Shown: positions 22,973 to 34,830 of the stretch, piece after piece
How positions within the stretch are numbered: the stretch's first letter is position 1
Layout of the letters: each line of letters opens with the position of its first letter
Assembly (NCBI GenBank): GCA_003550325.1
Contig: QKWP01001169.1
Coordinates: 21,800-85,799, forward strand
Source of the DNA: Gigaspora rosea
Taxonomy: Eukaryota > Glomeromycota > Glomeromycetes > Diversisporales > Gigasporaceae
Direction of reading: 5' to 3'
Length of the DNA: 64,000 nt
The notes under the pieces: generated by a model
Databases searched by the model: none
The model's input: the letters and a program-made list of their open reading frames with translations, nothing else
Told to the model about the DNA's origin: nothing
Program-made: the position numbers and the translations under genes

Positions 22973-23020
22973 GTCGTCAGTGCTTGTGGTTTTGCCGTGG
23001 TTGTTGCATTGTAGTAAGAT

Positions 23021-23060
23021 TAGAGTAGGGTTAGGGTTTGGGTTCGGGTTAGGGTTCGGG
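23021..23060 (+). repeat. Interstitial telomere-like repeats
   Basis: About six degenerate TTAGGG/TTCGGG/TTTGGG units sit in tandem inside the right part of the Mutator-like element. TTAGGG is the usual fungal telomere unit. The array is too short and decayed to be a chromosome end. Confidence 0.5.
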
Positions 23061-23889
23061 CACTTTTTTTTTTTTTTTTAGTTGTAGTATGATTTATTAT
23101 TGTATTTTTGTTTTTTTTTTTTAATAAAAAAATCTTTAATTCTTAAAATTTTTTTATAAAATTTGCAATTGTTGTTGATTGGCCAGTTATGAGCGATTAA
23201 TCACGTGTTCACGTGATCGGTTTTGATTGGTCGATCACGGGGGTGCACGACCGCGCAGGTGCGTGGAATTTTCAAACCCTTCTTTTATTTATTTTTTTAT
23301 TCTTTTTGTTTTAAATTTTTTTTTACGTTTTTTTAATTATATTTTTTTACTTTTTTTTTAATTATTTTTTTCATTTTTTTTGAACAAGTTTATGATGCAT
23401 TTGTAAAATACCCCAAAATTTCACTACCGATTATGAGTCATTTAATTGATTTCACATGTTTGCTGTTTCGCCCTCGCTTTATATTACTTGCACTATATAA
23501 TCAGACTTGCATTTAATACTCCAATAATTTTTTATTGTTCTTTATTATAGTAACAATCACATATGAGCAGTACAACGCGTATTTTCTAATCAACTCTAAT
23601 AATGTATTGCATTCTTTTGAGAATGCGCAGAGATGATCCATACTCAAATGATACAAGTAATCTCTTATAGGTATTCATGAATGATTTTTAGATTTTGCTT
23701 ACCGGATCATATTGAACAAATCTCTGGATTATTAGAATCCAAATGCTAATTTAAAGTAGCAAACTGTATTTTCAATCTTTTTTCCGCATCTGTAAATGCA
23801 TATTTCCACTTATTTTCATGGATAATCAAGGATGAAACATCGACTTAGATAAGAAATGAAATATTTTTATTATAATTAATTTATAAGAT

Positions 23890-24890
23890 CTCAATTTGAA
23901 ATTGAATGGCATTAGCAATAATTTAGAAAATTATGAAAGAGTCAACAATCTAGAATCTTTAACAAGTAATGGTTATGCAAAAATCAAAGAATAAAAATAT
24001 TATAAAGATTTAAATACATTTTATATGATCAAATGATTTTCTTAATACCCTTTCTTCTCGTTAAATGATTTTTGCAGATGAAAGAGTTAACAATCTAGAA
24101 TCTTCAACAAGTAATAGTCATCAGAAAATGAAGGTATAAAAATATTATCACATGTTTTTCTCAATACACCTTCTTTCTCATAAATGATTTTTTATAGACA
24201 AATCTTTTGAAATTGGTACAGAAATAGACCAAGAAACAGTCAATTCATGTTATGACTTAAGTGAATCGATTTACCGCTTATTAGACTTATGCAAAGATAA
24301 ATTGACAAATACTGGTTGAATGGTCTTGGTATATATAAAAGATTTATTTTATACAATTGTGTGCACAAAATATTCTAATTATTAATATATTAATATTGAA
24401 TTTATATCTTTATAGTTGACAAGATATTAATTTTACAACAACATTTGAAAAAACTTTGTAATAAAATGGTACCAAACAGCTTTAAATCAATTTCAAAAAT
24501 TCAATTTGAACAATTGAATTTCTGTCATGTTTGTCTTATTGGATGTTATGGTAGAAATGACCTTATTTCAAAATTACTATTAAATAAAAATATTATTGAT
24601 CAAGTCATGTGCGTATTATAGCCAATAAATACTTAAATATGCATTATATTATAATTTTTATGAAATATTATTCACCTTATTTTATTTAATTTAGTTATGA
24701 GCACTTTTAATACCTTATGAAATAAATACAATAAATTCTTTGCCAACTTTAAGGCCTGGCATTTATCTTCAAAAACTACCTTCTATCTTTGAAGGCATTA
24801 ATTCAAACCAGAACCAATTTTTGGTCATACACTAGTATGAAAATGGTTGTTATGAAAATTTTGCATTTTCTTATAGAAAAAAGAATATGA
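23890..24890 (+). pseudogene. Remnant of a multi-exon gene of unknown function
   Basis: A chain of short open exons follows each other with intron-like gaps: ERVNNLES (23935), a near-repeat DERVNNLESS (24080), then EIDQETVNSCYDLSESIYRL (24215-24300), then about 65 codons at 24418-24600 including FCHVCLIGCYGRNDLISKLL, then TLRPGIYLQKLPS (24750-24850). The GCYGRNDLISKLL block resembles a loop preceding a helix, but I cannot assign a fold. Stops (24319, 24891) and a missing start indicate decay. The direct repeat of the ERVNNLES exon suggests internal exon duplication. Confidence 0.4.
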
Positions 24891-24926
24891 CTAATTTACA
24901 TAGGTAATTTTATGGTTCATTTGGAT

Positions 24927-25264
24927 TATAGTGCTTTTCAAATTACTGTGATCGTCTGGCGATATTCCACCACAAAGAAATCCAAAAATTTTGATACATT
25001 TTATGGATAAATCTAATTAACTTGTCTAAAAATAAAAATTCTCAAGATTCCCTATTATAGTTCGATTCTGGAGTATTGCCTTTAGTAGAACTTTGTCAAA
25101 ATAATATCAATATTCCCATTGACAAAAAAGTAAACTAGAAATTTTGAGATTATTTTGTTAACTACCAGATATAGCGAATGAACTGATAAGAAATCTTGGG
25201 AAATTATATCTAGGTTTATTTAGATTTCTTTATATGATCACAGTAATTTAAAAAGCATGATAAA
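24927..25264. mobile_element. Inverted-repeat element upstream of LINE 1
   Basis: GTGCTTTTCAAATTACTGTG at 24931 pairs with the complement at 25241-25258. Match continues to '...aaagaaatc' on both sides. Length is ~335 bp. No clear TSD. Confidence 0.55.
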
Positions 25265-27241
25265 GCATAAAAAATAGAACCCAGAGTCTCTCCAACTGTA
25301 GTTACATATTTCATTTTCAATCTTATGAAATGAACCAAAAAGAAGCAAGCCTTAGTATGGTTATAATAATTTGCAAAACCTTACAACCCTATATATACAA
25401 TATACAAGCATGGTCTGGTACAGCTATACATATAGATTTCTTTTTTCTCTCCAACAATAAAACCAGAATTATTTTAGTATACCTTTCATTTAACTATTTA
25501 TTTTTTTATAAAAAACCCAAACAAAGGTTTTTATATAGTTTATAGAAACCAAGAACAAAAATTAAAATGTTATAATATTGGAAGACTTCAATGCAATTCA
25601 ATAAAAAAATAAGAAATTCTTATTGTTTTTGAACATCAACCTAGCAAATGCAACTAGCATTATAGACTTTTATAATGTTACAGCACTTACTTGAATTTGG
25701 CCAACATCAGTGTCTGAAATTCAATTTTTAAATTAGTGCAATTAAATAAAAAAATAGTTGTGAACTATAAGATTTTATAAAAATTTAGTTGCACTCATAA
25801 GTATTTAATTGAAATTTATAAATTGCAAATTTATGTGTAAAATTTTTGTAGTCCACAGACTCCACAACCCAATTTTAGATACTGGCCAACATTAATAAGT
25901 CAGATCAATAATAACAGACATTCTTCTGGACCTAGACTCACCCATACTTAATAATACTACTTATATTACCAGAAGTAATCACTGTATTCACACAACAATA
26001 TAGTACACTAACCTTATTGAAAGAAAAATCCTAAAAACAAAAAATAGAAAAAAATCTATTATCATGAGAAAATGGACAAGAAAGACTGGAAAAGATTTAC
26101 AACCTTAGTTGAAAAATTTTTACCCAATAATTACTAGATGGAGCAACTACTAATTTACAAAAATTGAACTGTACTGCTGCAGAAATTAAACAAGCAATAA
26201 ACAAACACATACCTTTACAGTCCAAAAACCTTTTATATCCTCTTATTAAAAACAACAAAGCTCTATACCACCCTTAAATTAATTAATAAATTCCTAAGTT
26301 ACTTAATAGAGAACTTATACATTTTACTTGACATAGCTACAAACTTCTCAAGACAATATTCAAACTATCTAAATATGATAATACCCTTAACATAAAATTA
26401 CTACTATTCCAACCCATACAATTCAAACTTTAAAACAGATAAAACATATATTTGGTTAGCCTGAAGTCAAGACAGAAGTCAAGAACAGACCAACCAAATT
26501 TACTTTTATATTAACCAATGCACTAAGTTTTTAAAGACAGCATGAGCTATATAATAGACAGTATACTACAAAGATGCACAAACCCTATATACAAATAAGA
26601 TAATTGTTCTAGATTGTATAATAATAGAAAAAGATAAGATCAAAGAATATATTTATTCTTACTTCAAACATTGGACCAAAAGGAACTCTCGAAATAAAAA
26701 ACAAAAAGAAGACTAGAAAGCTGCATATTCTTCAATAGAAAAAATTGATCCAAACATCCACAAGTCCTTTCTCAATTAAATAACAATAAATAAATTAATA
26801 TGCACTATAAACAATACACTACAACACAAAACAACTGAACTATCAGAAATTATGAATAAAATCCTTCAATTTCTTCCAAAGTTGGCTATATTTCATTTGT
26901 AAAAATTTTTAATAACTGTATCATTTTGAAAATGGTACCAGATCAATGGCTATGAGCACATATCTGGCCATATCCAAAAAACCAAAATATAAATATGATC
27001 TTGACCAATAACATTGATCAAACACACTATAAAATTTTTACAAAAATATTAAATAATAGGCTTACTTCTATAATTATGATATAAATACTATTACTATTCA
27101 ACTACTATATTTTCCTCCAATTTTTGGGGCAAAAATTATACAAAAAATATAGAGTAACAGAGAATATCACTATGTGGTTCACACCTTGGCAACATTAATT
27201 GGGATTGTACTTTACAGTACCTCTCATATAATGACAAACCA

Positions 27242-27953
27242 TTGACTTTATATACTAACCCTCATCTTTCCAACTTAAAAAACTTCCAAGTTAAGCTCAT
27301 AGCAGAAGAACTCCTAACCCACCTTCTCTTGCATTTTAGGAACCCAAAGAAAAACCCAAACCACCTCTGTCCCAGATGCTACTCAGACTCAGAAGATATT
27401 GCTCACCTCCTAACCTGCATATCAAATCACCAGAACCTAAGAACCAAGATAAAGAGAATAATAGAGAAGATCAAAGAAGAAGCCGAAATACCATTGGCAC
27501 CAGTGTTGTTATTGGACATATAAACTATTGGATTTGGACCAATTGGACTTAAGGCTAGGGCTAAATGGACTTAAGGCTAAAGGCTAAAAAAAGTATTGGA
27601 CTTAAGGCTAGTAACAACACTGATTGGCACAGCCCAGAAATTTCATAATAACATATTTGGACCTCCATACTAACAAGAAAGTTCCCATTGGATTCATTAC
27701 TGCTACCGATCTCACATCTTTTGTTACAACAAAGCATCAAATACAGTGTGCACCCTGTGTTCACCACACAACATCTATAAAGAAACCTGGCTGCCATCTA
27801 GAATGTCTTCACATTCCACTGCCGTCCCCCTTTCACCACACCATACCTGCCCCAGTATTCTCTAGAACCCTACCACTACTCCCTTATATGTCCAAAATAA
27901 GGTCCAACGCTCTGTTACCAACGGAGCTACCACACTCCAATCATTACTCATAG
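27242..27953 (+). pseudogene. C-terminal ORF segment of LINE 1, split by a MITE
   Basis: Open from 27242 into the MITE at 27501, and again from 27631 to 27953. Without the MITE and one TSD copy the reading frame is continuous across the junction (IPLA joins QPRNF). The first half carries the finger LCPRCYSDSEDIAHLLTC, presumably nucleic-acid binding in the retrotransposon RNP. The second half is Pro/His/Thr-rich with no named domain. This is the longest intact coding part of this LINE. Confidence 0.7.
27501..27622. mobile_element. hAT MITE, 122 bp, inside LINE 1
   Basis: It starts CAGTGTTGTTATTGGAC and ends with the near-complement AGTAACAACACTG. The perfect 8-bp TSD ATTGGCAC is at 27493-27500 and 27623-27630. 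The inside is a tandem of 'tggacttaaggcta' units. The termini follow the CAGTG hAT pattern. Confidence 0.85.
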
Positions 27954-28114
27954 ACTAGAGATCTCCTACCATTCTAGCAAAGAATTAGGTCGAGAGTAAA
28001 TTAGCTCTTACCCCTCTTTCCCTTAATTTAGTATTTCTACATGTAAAGCACTATGTGTCAACCCACTATAATTAATAAAGGATATAGAGGATAGCCTCTC
28101 TTAAAAAAAAAAAA

Positions 28115-28420
28115 ATATTCTAATTTAATTCGAAAAAAAATTCGAATTTAATTGAGGATATATTTTACACTATTTTTTGAAAATTAAAAAAAAATTCTAA
28201 TTTAATTCGAGGATATGTTTTACACTATTTTTTGAAAATTAAAAAAATTTTCTAATTTAATTTGAGAATATATGTTACACTATTTTTTGAAATTAAAAAA
28301 AAATTTCTAATTTAATTCGAGGATATATTTTACACTATTTTTTGAAAATTAAAAAAAAAATTCTAATTTAATTCGAGGATATATTTTACACTATTTTTTG
28401 AAAATTATATATGTGTATAT
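28115..28420. repeat. ~60-bp AT-rich tandem repeat, about five copies
   Basis: The unit is 'ttctaatttaattcgaggat' followed by atattttacactattttttg and an A-run. Copies begin near 28137, 28196, 28250, 28307 and 28363. It starts directly after the LINE poly-A tail. Confidence 0.85.
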
Positions 28421-28637
28421 TGATATTCGAAGATATATTTTATGCTATGTATATTAATTTCTAATTTAAGTATATCGTTGAAATTAATCTTGACACAGCT
28501 TTTTCTATCTCGGAGATCATGGGGTTGCCATATTTTTGCGCCTACTTAATAAAATCTTCATATAGAAATTAGATAGTTAAACCACATACTAGTCCATATT
28601 CTTTTGTAATATATACAATATTATATAATTTTAGGAT

Positions 28638-31125
28638 TTATAATCCTTTGTTAGAGATGATGCGTTCCAAATCCTCAAGAATGATATTTGAATTTGAACG
28701 ATTTTCTGGATCATCCTCCCAGCATCGCTTATAAAGATTAATATACTCTAACGGAGTGTTCTATATTGCTTTTTCTCTTTTTCCTTGTAATATATAAAAA
28801 ATTGTTTCCTGCATTGGAATATTTTCAAATGGAATGCGGCAACTAGAAATAACCCATAAAATAACGCCTAAACCATAGTTATCAGATTTTTTTGTGAGTA
28901 CATAGTTTGAGTCCTTCAGAGCTTGTGGGTCAACAAAAGTTGGAATTCCGGCCACTTCATAATTGATTGAATTGGAATTTGTGTCCTATGTTGATAACCC
29001 AAAATCAGCTATTTTCATTTTTCCTTTGTGAACTAGTATGTTTAATACGTGCTATAAAAAATTGTACAAGTTAACAATTAATTAAACAATTCAATATTTT
29101 ATAAAAATCTAAACTTACAAAGTCCCGATGGATAATGTCTTTTCATGCAAGAATGTAATTCCAAATGCTACTTCTTTGGCAATCCTTGTTTTATCAGTCC
29201 ATTTAAATCGGGAAAAATTATTATTTAAATATTGCAATAAGTTTCCATCATCTGCATACTCCAAAACCATAATATATCCATGTGATGGGCCTGTTTGTTA
29301 AGTATAATTAAATATCATCATATTAATGTTACATTTTATGATCAAAAATTCCAAAATTAAGTATTTTTTTAAAAATTTAAAATTATAAAGTAAACATATT
29401 TTATAGCACAAAACAACACACCTTTGGTTACCGCCAAAAATTTAATAACGTTGGGATGGAAGTCAAATTTCTTGAAGATCATAAGCTAATATGTTGATAG
29501 AAGAATTTTAATTATATATCGATCACTATTGTAACATTTGCAAAACTTAATTTTACCTCGTGTAGAGTTCCTGGGCTTTTTGCAAATTTTAATGCTACTG
29601 TCCTAACCGTATTTGAATTTTCCCATTCACTTCGGCATATGCACCTTCACCAATTTTCTCAAGAATATTGAACTCGTCATAATCATAGCAAGTAATTAGT
29701 CTTCCTGAAATTTGATTATCAAGCCATTCAGTCAAAATTTTGAGATAAGAACTTGTAGAAATCATAACGTTTGGATAATTCAAAGGCATAGTCTTTTTTA
29801 AAGACAAAGTTTTAGGATCATCATTCACGAGAAATCTAAGCGACATTTTCTCCGTAGAGTCTTCAGTTGTGAATTTTTTCCTCAGCTCCGTACAATAAAC
29901 GCAATTAGAATATAATTCCATATGTTGCTCTTTTTCGAACCTAGCCTTTTCTGTGTAAACTAGTTTAATGTTTTGTGGTTCAGACAATGTATTCAATGTA
30001 TTAAAATATTCTTCCTTAATATCGCAGTTCTTGCATTGACTCTTTTTCTTAACGACATTTTGCACACGCTTTACAATCATAAAATGGCACTTTCCAGTAG
30101 TATCAGTTGTCTCTGGTGTTATACACGCTTTATGTCCTCGGTTTGATTTTGCAGTAGTTTCTGCTAATGCTTCTGCACCATTAGGCCCAAATTGATTCCC
30201 ATTAATATTTAAGGAAGTTAAAGTAGTGTTTATGCAAAGAGCTTCAGAAAATGCTTTTCCTCCTTCAAAACCAATCTTAGTTTCACTAAGACTTAGAGAA
30301 GTTAAGGTAGTGTTTTCACAAAGTACTTTAGCGAATGCTATTCCTCCTTCAAAACCAAATATTATCATAACCAATATCCAAAGAAGTTAAAGTAGTGTTT
30401 TAGCAAAGTATTTTTATTAATACTTCTACACTTTCAGAATTAAGATCATTTCCATAAATACGCAAAGAAGTTAATTTAGGGTTTATGTAAAGAGCTTTTG
30501 CTAACGCCTCCATACCTTTAAAACCAAGTTGATTATATGAAAGACTTAAATAATCCAATTTAGTACTCTTGCTAATAATCTTCATTAATAGTTCTATTTC
30601 ATTGTAATCAAAATAAATATGAAGAAGACTTAAATCGATAATAGTATTTTTCATATAAAGACTTTCTAATATTGCTTTATCAATATCGCCGCTAAGTGGT
30701 AAACATTTAAGATTTTTACTTGTTCGTAGAAACATTTTAATTAAAGCATATTTAATGGCTTCTATAGGAATTCTTTTATTAAGTTGTGAATCACGAGAAC
30801 CTTCTACATCAAGCCAATTTTTGACACCGGCAGACAAGAAAAAGCCAACGGATTTAGTATAGCTTACGTATTCAAATAATGGTCTTGGATAATTCGGAAA
30901 ATTAATATTAAAGGGTATCAATAAAGCTTGTTCATCAGCGTTTAATGTTGAAAGATATATTTTTATAAGTCTTCTATCCTTGGAATATTTCGTTGGTTCA
31001 CTCCATAATATAGGTATAATAATTCTACATCATTGACGATTTACAAGAAGGCATGAAAATAAGCTTTTAAAATCAGTTCGCAAGTTGTTAAATATTTCAA
31101 AAAAGCTTTCGTTCGGTAATGTCAT
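28638..31125 (-). pseudogene. F-box + leucine-rich-repeat + protein-kinase fusion gene, broken
   Basis: The start at 31125 opens LPNESFFEIFNNL..., an F-box-like motif that would recruit an SCF ubiquitin ligase. A TGA stands at about 31030 in a position normally Trp. Residues then run open through 30400 with LRR/RNI repeats (LDYLSLSYNQLGFKGMEALA and similar). A stop separates 30400 and 30374. The frame 30374-29595 continues with more LRRs (LTSLNINGNQFGPNGAEALA), a Cys-rich linker (CKNCDIKEEY, CVYC) and directly enters a kinase: glycine loop GEGAYAEV, then after a 1-nt frameshift VALKFAKSP (beta-3 Lys). Downstream exons give FDFHPNVIKFL, MVLEYADDGNLLQYL, DIIHRDF (catalytic HRD, second frameshift), KIADFGLS (metal-binding DFG), and IPTFVDPQAL (activation end). 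Introns near 29505-29560, 29300-29420 and 29053-29118. At least three stops and two frameshifts: inactive. Confidence 0.75.
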
Positions 31126-32812
31126 TAATGCCATCATTAATGCCATCATCAAATGATTGTTATAATGTATACAAATTTGCTTCCAATATATAACCATTGA
31201 GAAATTAGTGAAACGTTATACAATAACTTGCTTTTAATGTTCAAGTGTAAATGTGGCACTGCTGGCGCCCCTTGGTTTTTACAAGACTAAAATTAAAATT
31301 CATACTTTATACGTAATCCTTAGAAAACAATGTAATAGTAATACTTCATACGTTATTAAATCAGTTAGTAAAAAAGCTTAATATGAAACGATCTATCAAC
31401 TTGAAATAAAAAAGGGCTCATACTTTACTTGACAACTATAGCAAAACCAGTAAAGAATCTCGATTAAATTAGCAAGGAAAGAAAATTGACAAGGGTACGT
31501 ACAGTACGTACATAAAAATGAGAGAAAGAACGCCTAAATACTTCAATCAATCAACTAATAATTTTAATAGTTTTCATAAACAAAATCAAAATTTAATAAT
31601 TCGACTATCCCCGAATTACATACAGTACGTACAGATTTGCTACCAAATTCGTATAAACATTATAAACATTTAATTATTTGGTAAACAAATCTTGTATCAT
31701 TTTTAGTATATCGTCACAATTACACATTGTTTTGTACATCTAAATTCAGAATTATACAGATAATCTCTAGCCTATCATGAAATTATGATATCATGAGATT
31801 TTTATGGCTGTGTTCACAGGAGAAAAGATGAATCTAAAAATAGTAACATGTTACACAATTCATGATAATCATACTTTTTTGTAAGAGCTTGTTAGCGGGA
31901 TGGTAAATTCGGTCATCGGTCATTTTCACTTAAGAAGGCTAATTGATAATCATTATACTAATACTAATTAAGATTTACAATATACGTACCCTTTTTCGCT
32001 ACAATAAAATCGTTGCACATGACAAATGGTCTAAATAACCGATGACTGGTCATCATTTGATGACTCGGTCATTTGAGTTTGCAAAATAATCTAATATATA
32101 AAAACTAAAAATTATAAAAAAAAAAAACAAGGTAACAAATGATATCTCCCTAAAAATCAAATGATTTCTTTTTATTTTATTATATTATTATTATGATTAT
32201 ATTATTATGATTATTTTATCTTATTTTATTTTATTTGATTTATTTATTTTTGTTTTTTGATGATCTACAAATTTCATTTCGCATAGATTACTGGGTTTGC
32301 ACGAAACGTATCTTGCAGATCAAAAACATTATATGTAACGCAGAAATAACCGTCACATTAATTAAATATGCGAGGAAATAGCGTGCTAGACCAAGAAATA
32401 AGGTTTTGTTTATTCGGTATTAAATTTCCGGTAAATTTAAAATATAACAAAGCACTGACGATCCTCTAATAATTTACACGACAGTCATTTGTACAAACTT
32501 CTGATGCATCCTATGACCTATCGGGACGACTATCTTAATGAAAGAGGAAAAGAATGTTACACGATGCTAAAAAACTGCGTAGGTTGCTTGATTAACAGGA
32601 GAAAACACCCAGAAGTATTTCCTTAGAAGTCACCCGAAATGAGAGACAAAATAAAACAGAAGCGTTCAACATTACAAAAATTTCATGTGCTTCGAAAGGA
32701 TATAAAGTACAAAAATTGAAGATCTATTGAAGTCATAATGAATTTAATTTCATAAAATAAGCAAGTATATCTTTATTTTGCATATTTCTTAAGTGATGAA
32801 CTAACTCCGAAT
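31126..32812. other. Upstream region of the fusion gene, no gene found
   Basis: Holds GTACAGTACGTAC-type palindromes (31495-31510, 31620-31640) shared with 54-55 kb. ATGACC/GGTCAT motifs at 31910-31925 and 32030-32085 resemble the ends of the hAT family at 46610. There is a T/A-rich low-complexity run at 32160-32260. No promoter can be defined with confidence. Confidence 0.45.
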
Positions 32813-32913
32813 TAGGGATTGGTTCGGTCAGCTAATAGTCGGCTAGCCGATCAGCTATAGCCGTAGTCAATGTAGTTGACTATAACGGCTTAGCTGACCG
32901 GTTAGCTGATGCC
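32813..32913. mobile_element. End fragment of a hAT-like element
   Basis: Starts TAGGGATTGGTTCGGTCAGC with dense dyads (gtcggctagccga, ctatagccgtag, cggcttagctgaccgg) like hAT subterminal motifs. The opposite end was not found, so this is a guess from one terminus. Confidence 0.35.
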
Positions 32914-33030
32914 AAATTTTTTATTTCCTGGCTGAAAAATCATAATTTTTGCTTAATTCAGCATGAAGTGTACAAATTATATAGAATTATTGAAAGAAAT
33001 GAGGAATATCACAGACCAAAATTCACATAA

Positions 33031-33765
33031 TTGCTTCTTGATCAACAGAAAGCTTTTGATCATGTAAATCACCAATTTCTAATACTAACTTTACAACGAA
33101 TGGGTTTTTCTTCTACTTTTACATCTGTAATTGCAAATCTTTTCAACAAAAAACATGCACATATTACTGATAATGGTATGCTTTCAGAGCCATTTAATAT
33201 AAGTAGAGGTGTGCATCAAGGGGACCCTCTTTCACCTTTACTATATCTTCTATCATTTGAACTATTTTTACAAAAACTTACCAATAAAATTCAAGATATC
33301 ACTATACAAAATCATGCATTCAAAGCAGCAACATATGCTGATGACCTTACTATAGGACTAGGTTCAAATATAGACCAGAATTCCTTTAATGAAATTCTAT
33401 TGCTATATGAGAAAGCCTCAAATGCACAAGTAAATAAACACAAATCTATTCTTATACCTCTTACAGAAGAAGCTAAAAAAAATAAACTTCCAGGCATGGA
33501 AACTTTTAAATTTCTCAAACATAATGAAACAGTCTCAATACTTGGATATTTAGTAAATGAAAATAGATATGCTCCTAGTTTTCTTTGGCCTAATACTATT
33601 CAGAAATTAAACCAAATATTAGATAGTATAGCTGCTCAAAATCTTTTTTTTTTAAACTTTAAAGGCCGGGTACTATGGCCGGGATTTTATTATGAGTTAT
33701 TAGGACATAATATTTATTACATGAATGAGGATACAACTAGCCACACGTGCACTTTTGGTGCCTAA
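33031..33765 (+). pseudogene. LINE reverse transcriptase fragment
   Basis: This is the best-preserved retroelement coding region. LLDQQKAFDHV (motif A with catalytic Asp), SRGVHQGDPLSPLLYLLSFE (motif B) and ATYADDLTIGLG (motif C, the YADD catalytic pair) are in order and correctly spaced, so the polymerase palm is intact. It lacks the N-terminal endonuclease. Residues after LNFKGR come from the inserted SINE, not the LINE. The minus-strand frame 33312-33518 is a shadow. The true start lies upstream, because motif A begins at the first codons. Confidence 0.85.
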
Positions 33766-34368
33766 TTTAAGTAGTCCGCCCGAAGGTTCTACACTAGCTG
33801 CCACACCTACAACCCAACTACGGGAATTGCCTATTTAAACCCTCTGGTTCACGCTCTTCCTATTACTACCCGTTGCACTGCACAAACGCAGATATTAAGG
33901 GGCCCCAACTTTTTTTGATAAATCATCAGCCTAAGGGCTACTTTACCCTCGCACCAATTGCCTACCGTTGTTTTCTGTGTCCCATTCCACTTCGGATATG
34001 GATTTAGCGACAAAGCTGCTTGCCCTTATTAGGTTCATTCCAATCCCGACCACCCACCTTCTTTTGGTAGTGTCGTTGTAGATCTTCACTATTACCTCCT
34101 AATTCGGAACTTGCCAAACGGGTTTCTATTCCTCTGGTTCTCTGGATTTTATGGTGTAACAATAACACCATTGCGCCATAGCTCCCATTCAAGATGGTAG
34201 AACCAAGGGAACAGGTTTTTGCAACCCAACCAATCTGAGCCACATGGTTACCGAACACAGGCCTATTGTTCAAAGCATCAACAGTGGGATTCAAACTGTC
34301 AACCTGCCGCTTGGGGGTGACACCTTGACCACTTCTCTAAGGCGCCACACCCAGCTGCTCAAATCTAT
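33669..34368 (-). mobile_element. tRNA-derived SINE inserted in LINE 2
   Basis: Read on the minus strand, the head shows an RNA polymerase III box A (TAGAGAAGTGG, 10/11 to consensus) and, ~31 bp on, a box B (AGTTTGAATCC, 9/11), both at 34300-34345. Ends are bounded by related sequences ctttaaaggcc (33658-33668) and cttttaaaggtc (34369-34380), a probable decayed TSD. GC content is clearly higher than the surrounding LINE. The LINE protein reads FKGR before it and KGHILIINML after it, so one KGR/KGH motif is duplicated as a TSD would require. The frame at 34004-34294 is not a gene. Confidence 0.65.
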
Positions 34369-34615
34369 CTTTTAAAGGTCACATTCTTATTATAAATATG
34401 CTAGTACTATCCCATATTTGGTATACAGCTACTATCTTACCTCCTTCATATAAACAAATATCAGAACTTAACAAAATTATAATGAAAAGCATTAAAGGTA
34501 ATTCAAATATACTACCCCGATACTCAATATTTCAACAAGCATATTCTACACACGGTTTACAGGCACCAGTAATTACAGATATCCTAACTAGTGATGCCAC
34601 CAAAATTGATTTTTG

Positions 34616-34830
34616 AAAAAGGCCTATTTCGTCTTCATTAGAGAAAATTAAAATTTTTTATAAGGAAGAGCAAATAAAATTTATATAGATATATTTCTTA
34701 TAATTTTGTCTATTTAAAAAAAATATCAAATAAATTTGTCTTTCAAGTAAAATAGGTCAAAAACAATTTCGTCTTCAAATTTTAATTTCAGGTTTTAGAA
34801 CCTGAAATACTTTCGTCCTCATATATAATC
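34616..34830. other. Insert between LINE 2 fragments, unclassified
   Basis: Sequence between the LINE stop at 34615 and the hAT element. It contains repeated 'atttcgtcttca' motifs and 'caggttttagaacctga', suggesting another small element or the hAT's pre-insertion flank. Not resolved. Confidence 0.35.

Larger units (their letters stand above)
21906..23279. mobile_element. Mutator-like element carrying a Lys/Thr-rich repeat gene
   Basis: The left end is GGGAAAACTTTTTCCACGCA. The right end, reversed, is GGGTTTGAAAATTCCACGCA. The match continues for ~40 bp (ccacgcacctgcg, gcacccc). The 9-bp direct repeat TTCTTTTAT flanks it exactly (21897-21905 and 23280-23288). This is the Mutator-like hallmark. 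The inside holds no MURA transposase but a repeat-rich coding-like block on the minus strand, so it is a non-autonomous, Pack-MULE-like unit of 1374 bp. Confidence 0.75.
25284..28113 (+). mobile_element. Decayed LINE (non-LTR retrotransposon), copy 1
   Basis: Fragments in the expected order lie on one strand. An endonuclease-like piece (25330-25545) is followed by short RT-like pieces around 26930-27060 (FTKILNNRLTS). The C-terminal part (27242-27500) has a Cys/His finger CPRC...H...C typical of LINE ends. A tail ends in poly-A (28101-28113). The reverse-transcriptase core with its YADD motif is not readable here. Many stops show it is dead. A hAT MITE interrupts the C-terminal frame. Confidence 0.75.

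Noticed and set aside
23021..23060. Chromosome end
   Set aside because: Only a few degenerate units, with sequence continuing normally on both sides.
34004..34294. Minus-strand 96-residue protein
   Set aside because: Lies in the body of the SINE; no domain, and the SINE interpretation explains the sequence.
34290..34350. Functional tRNA gene
   Set aside because: Box A and box B are readable, but no complete cloverleaf with paired acceptor stem could be drawn, and the flanks fit a SINE.
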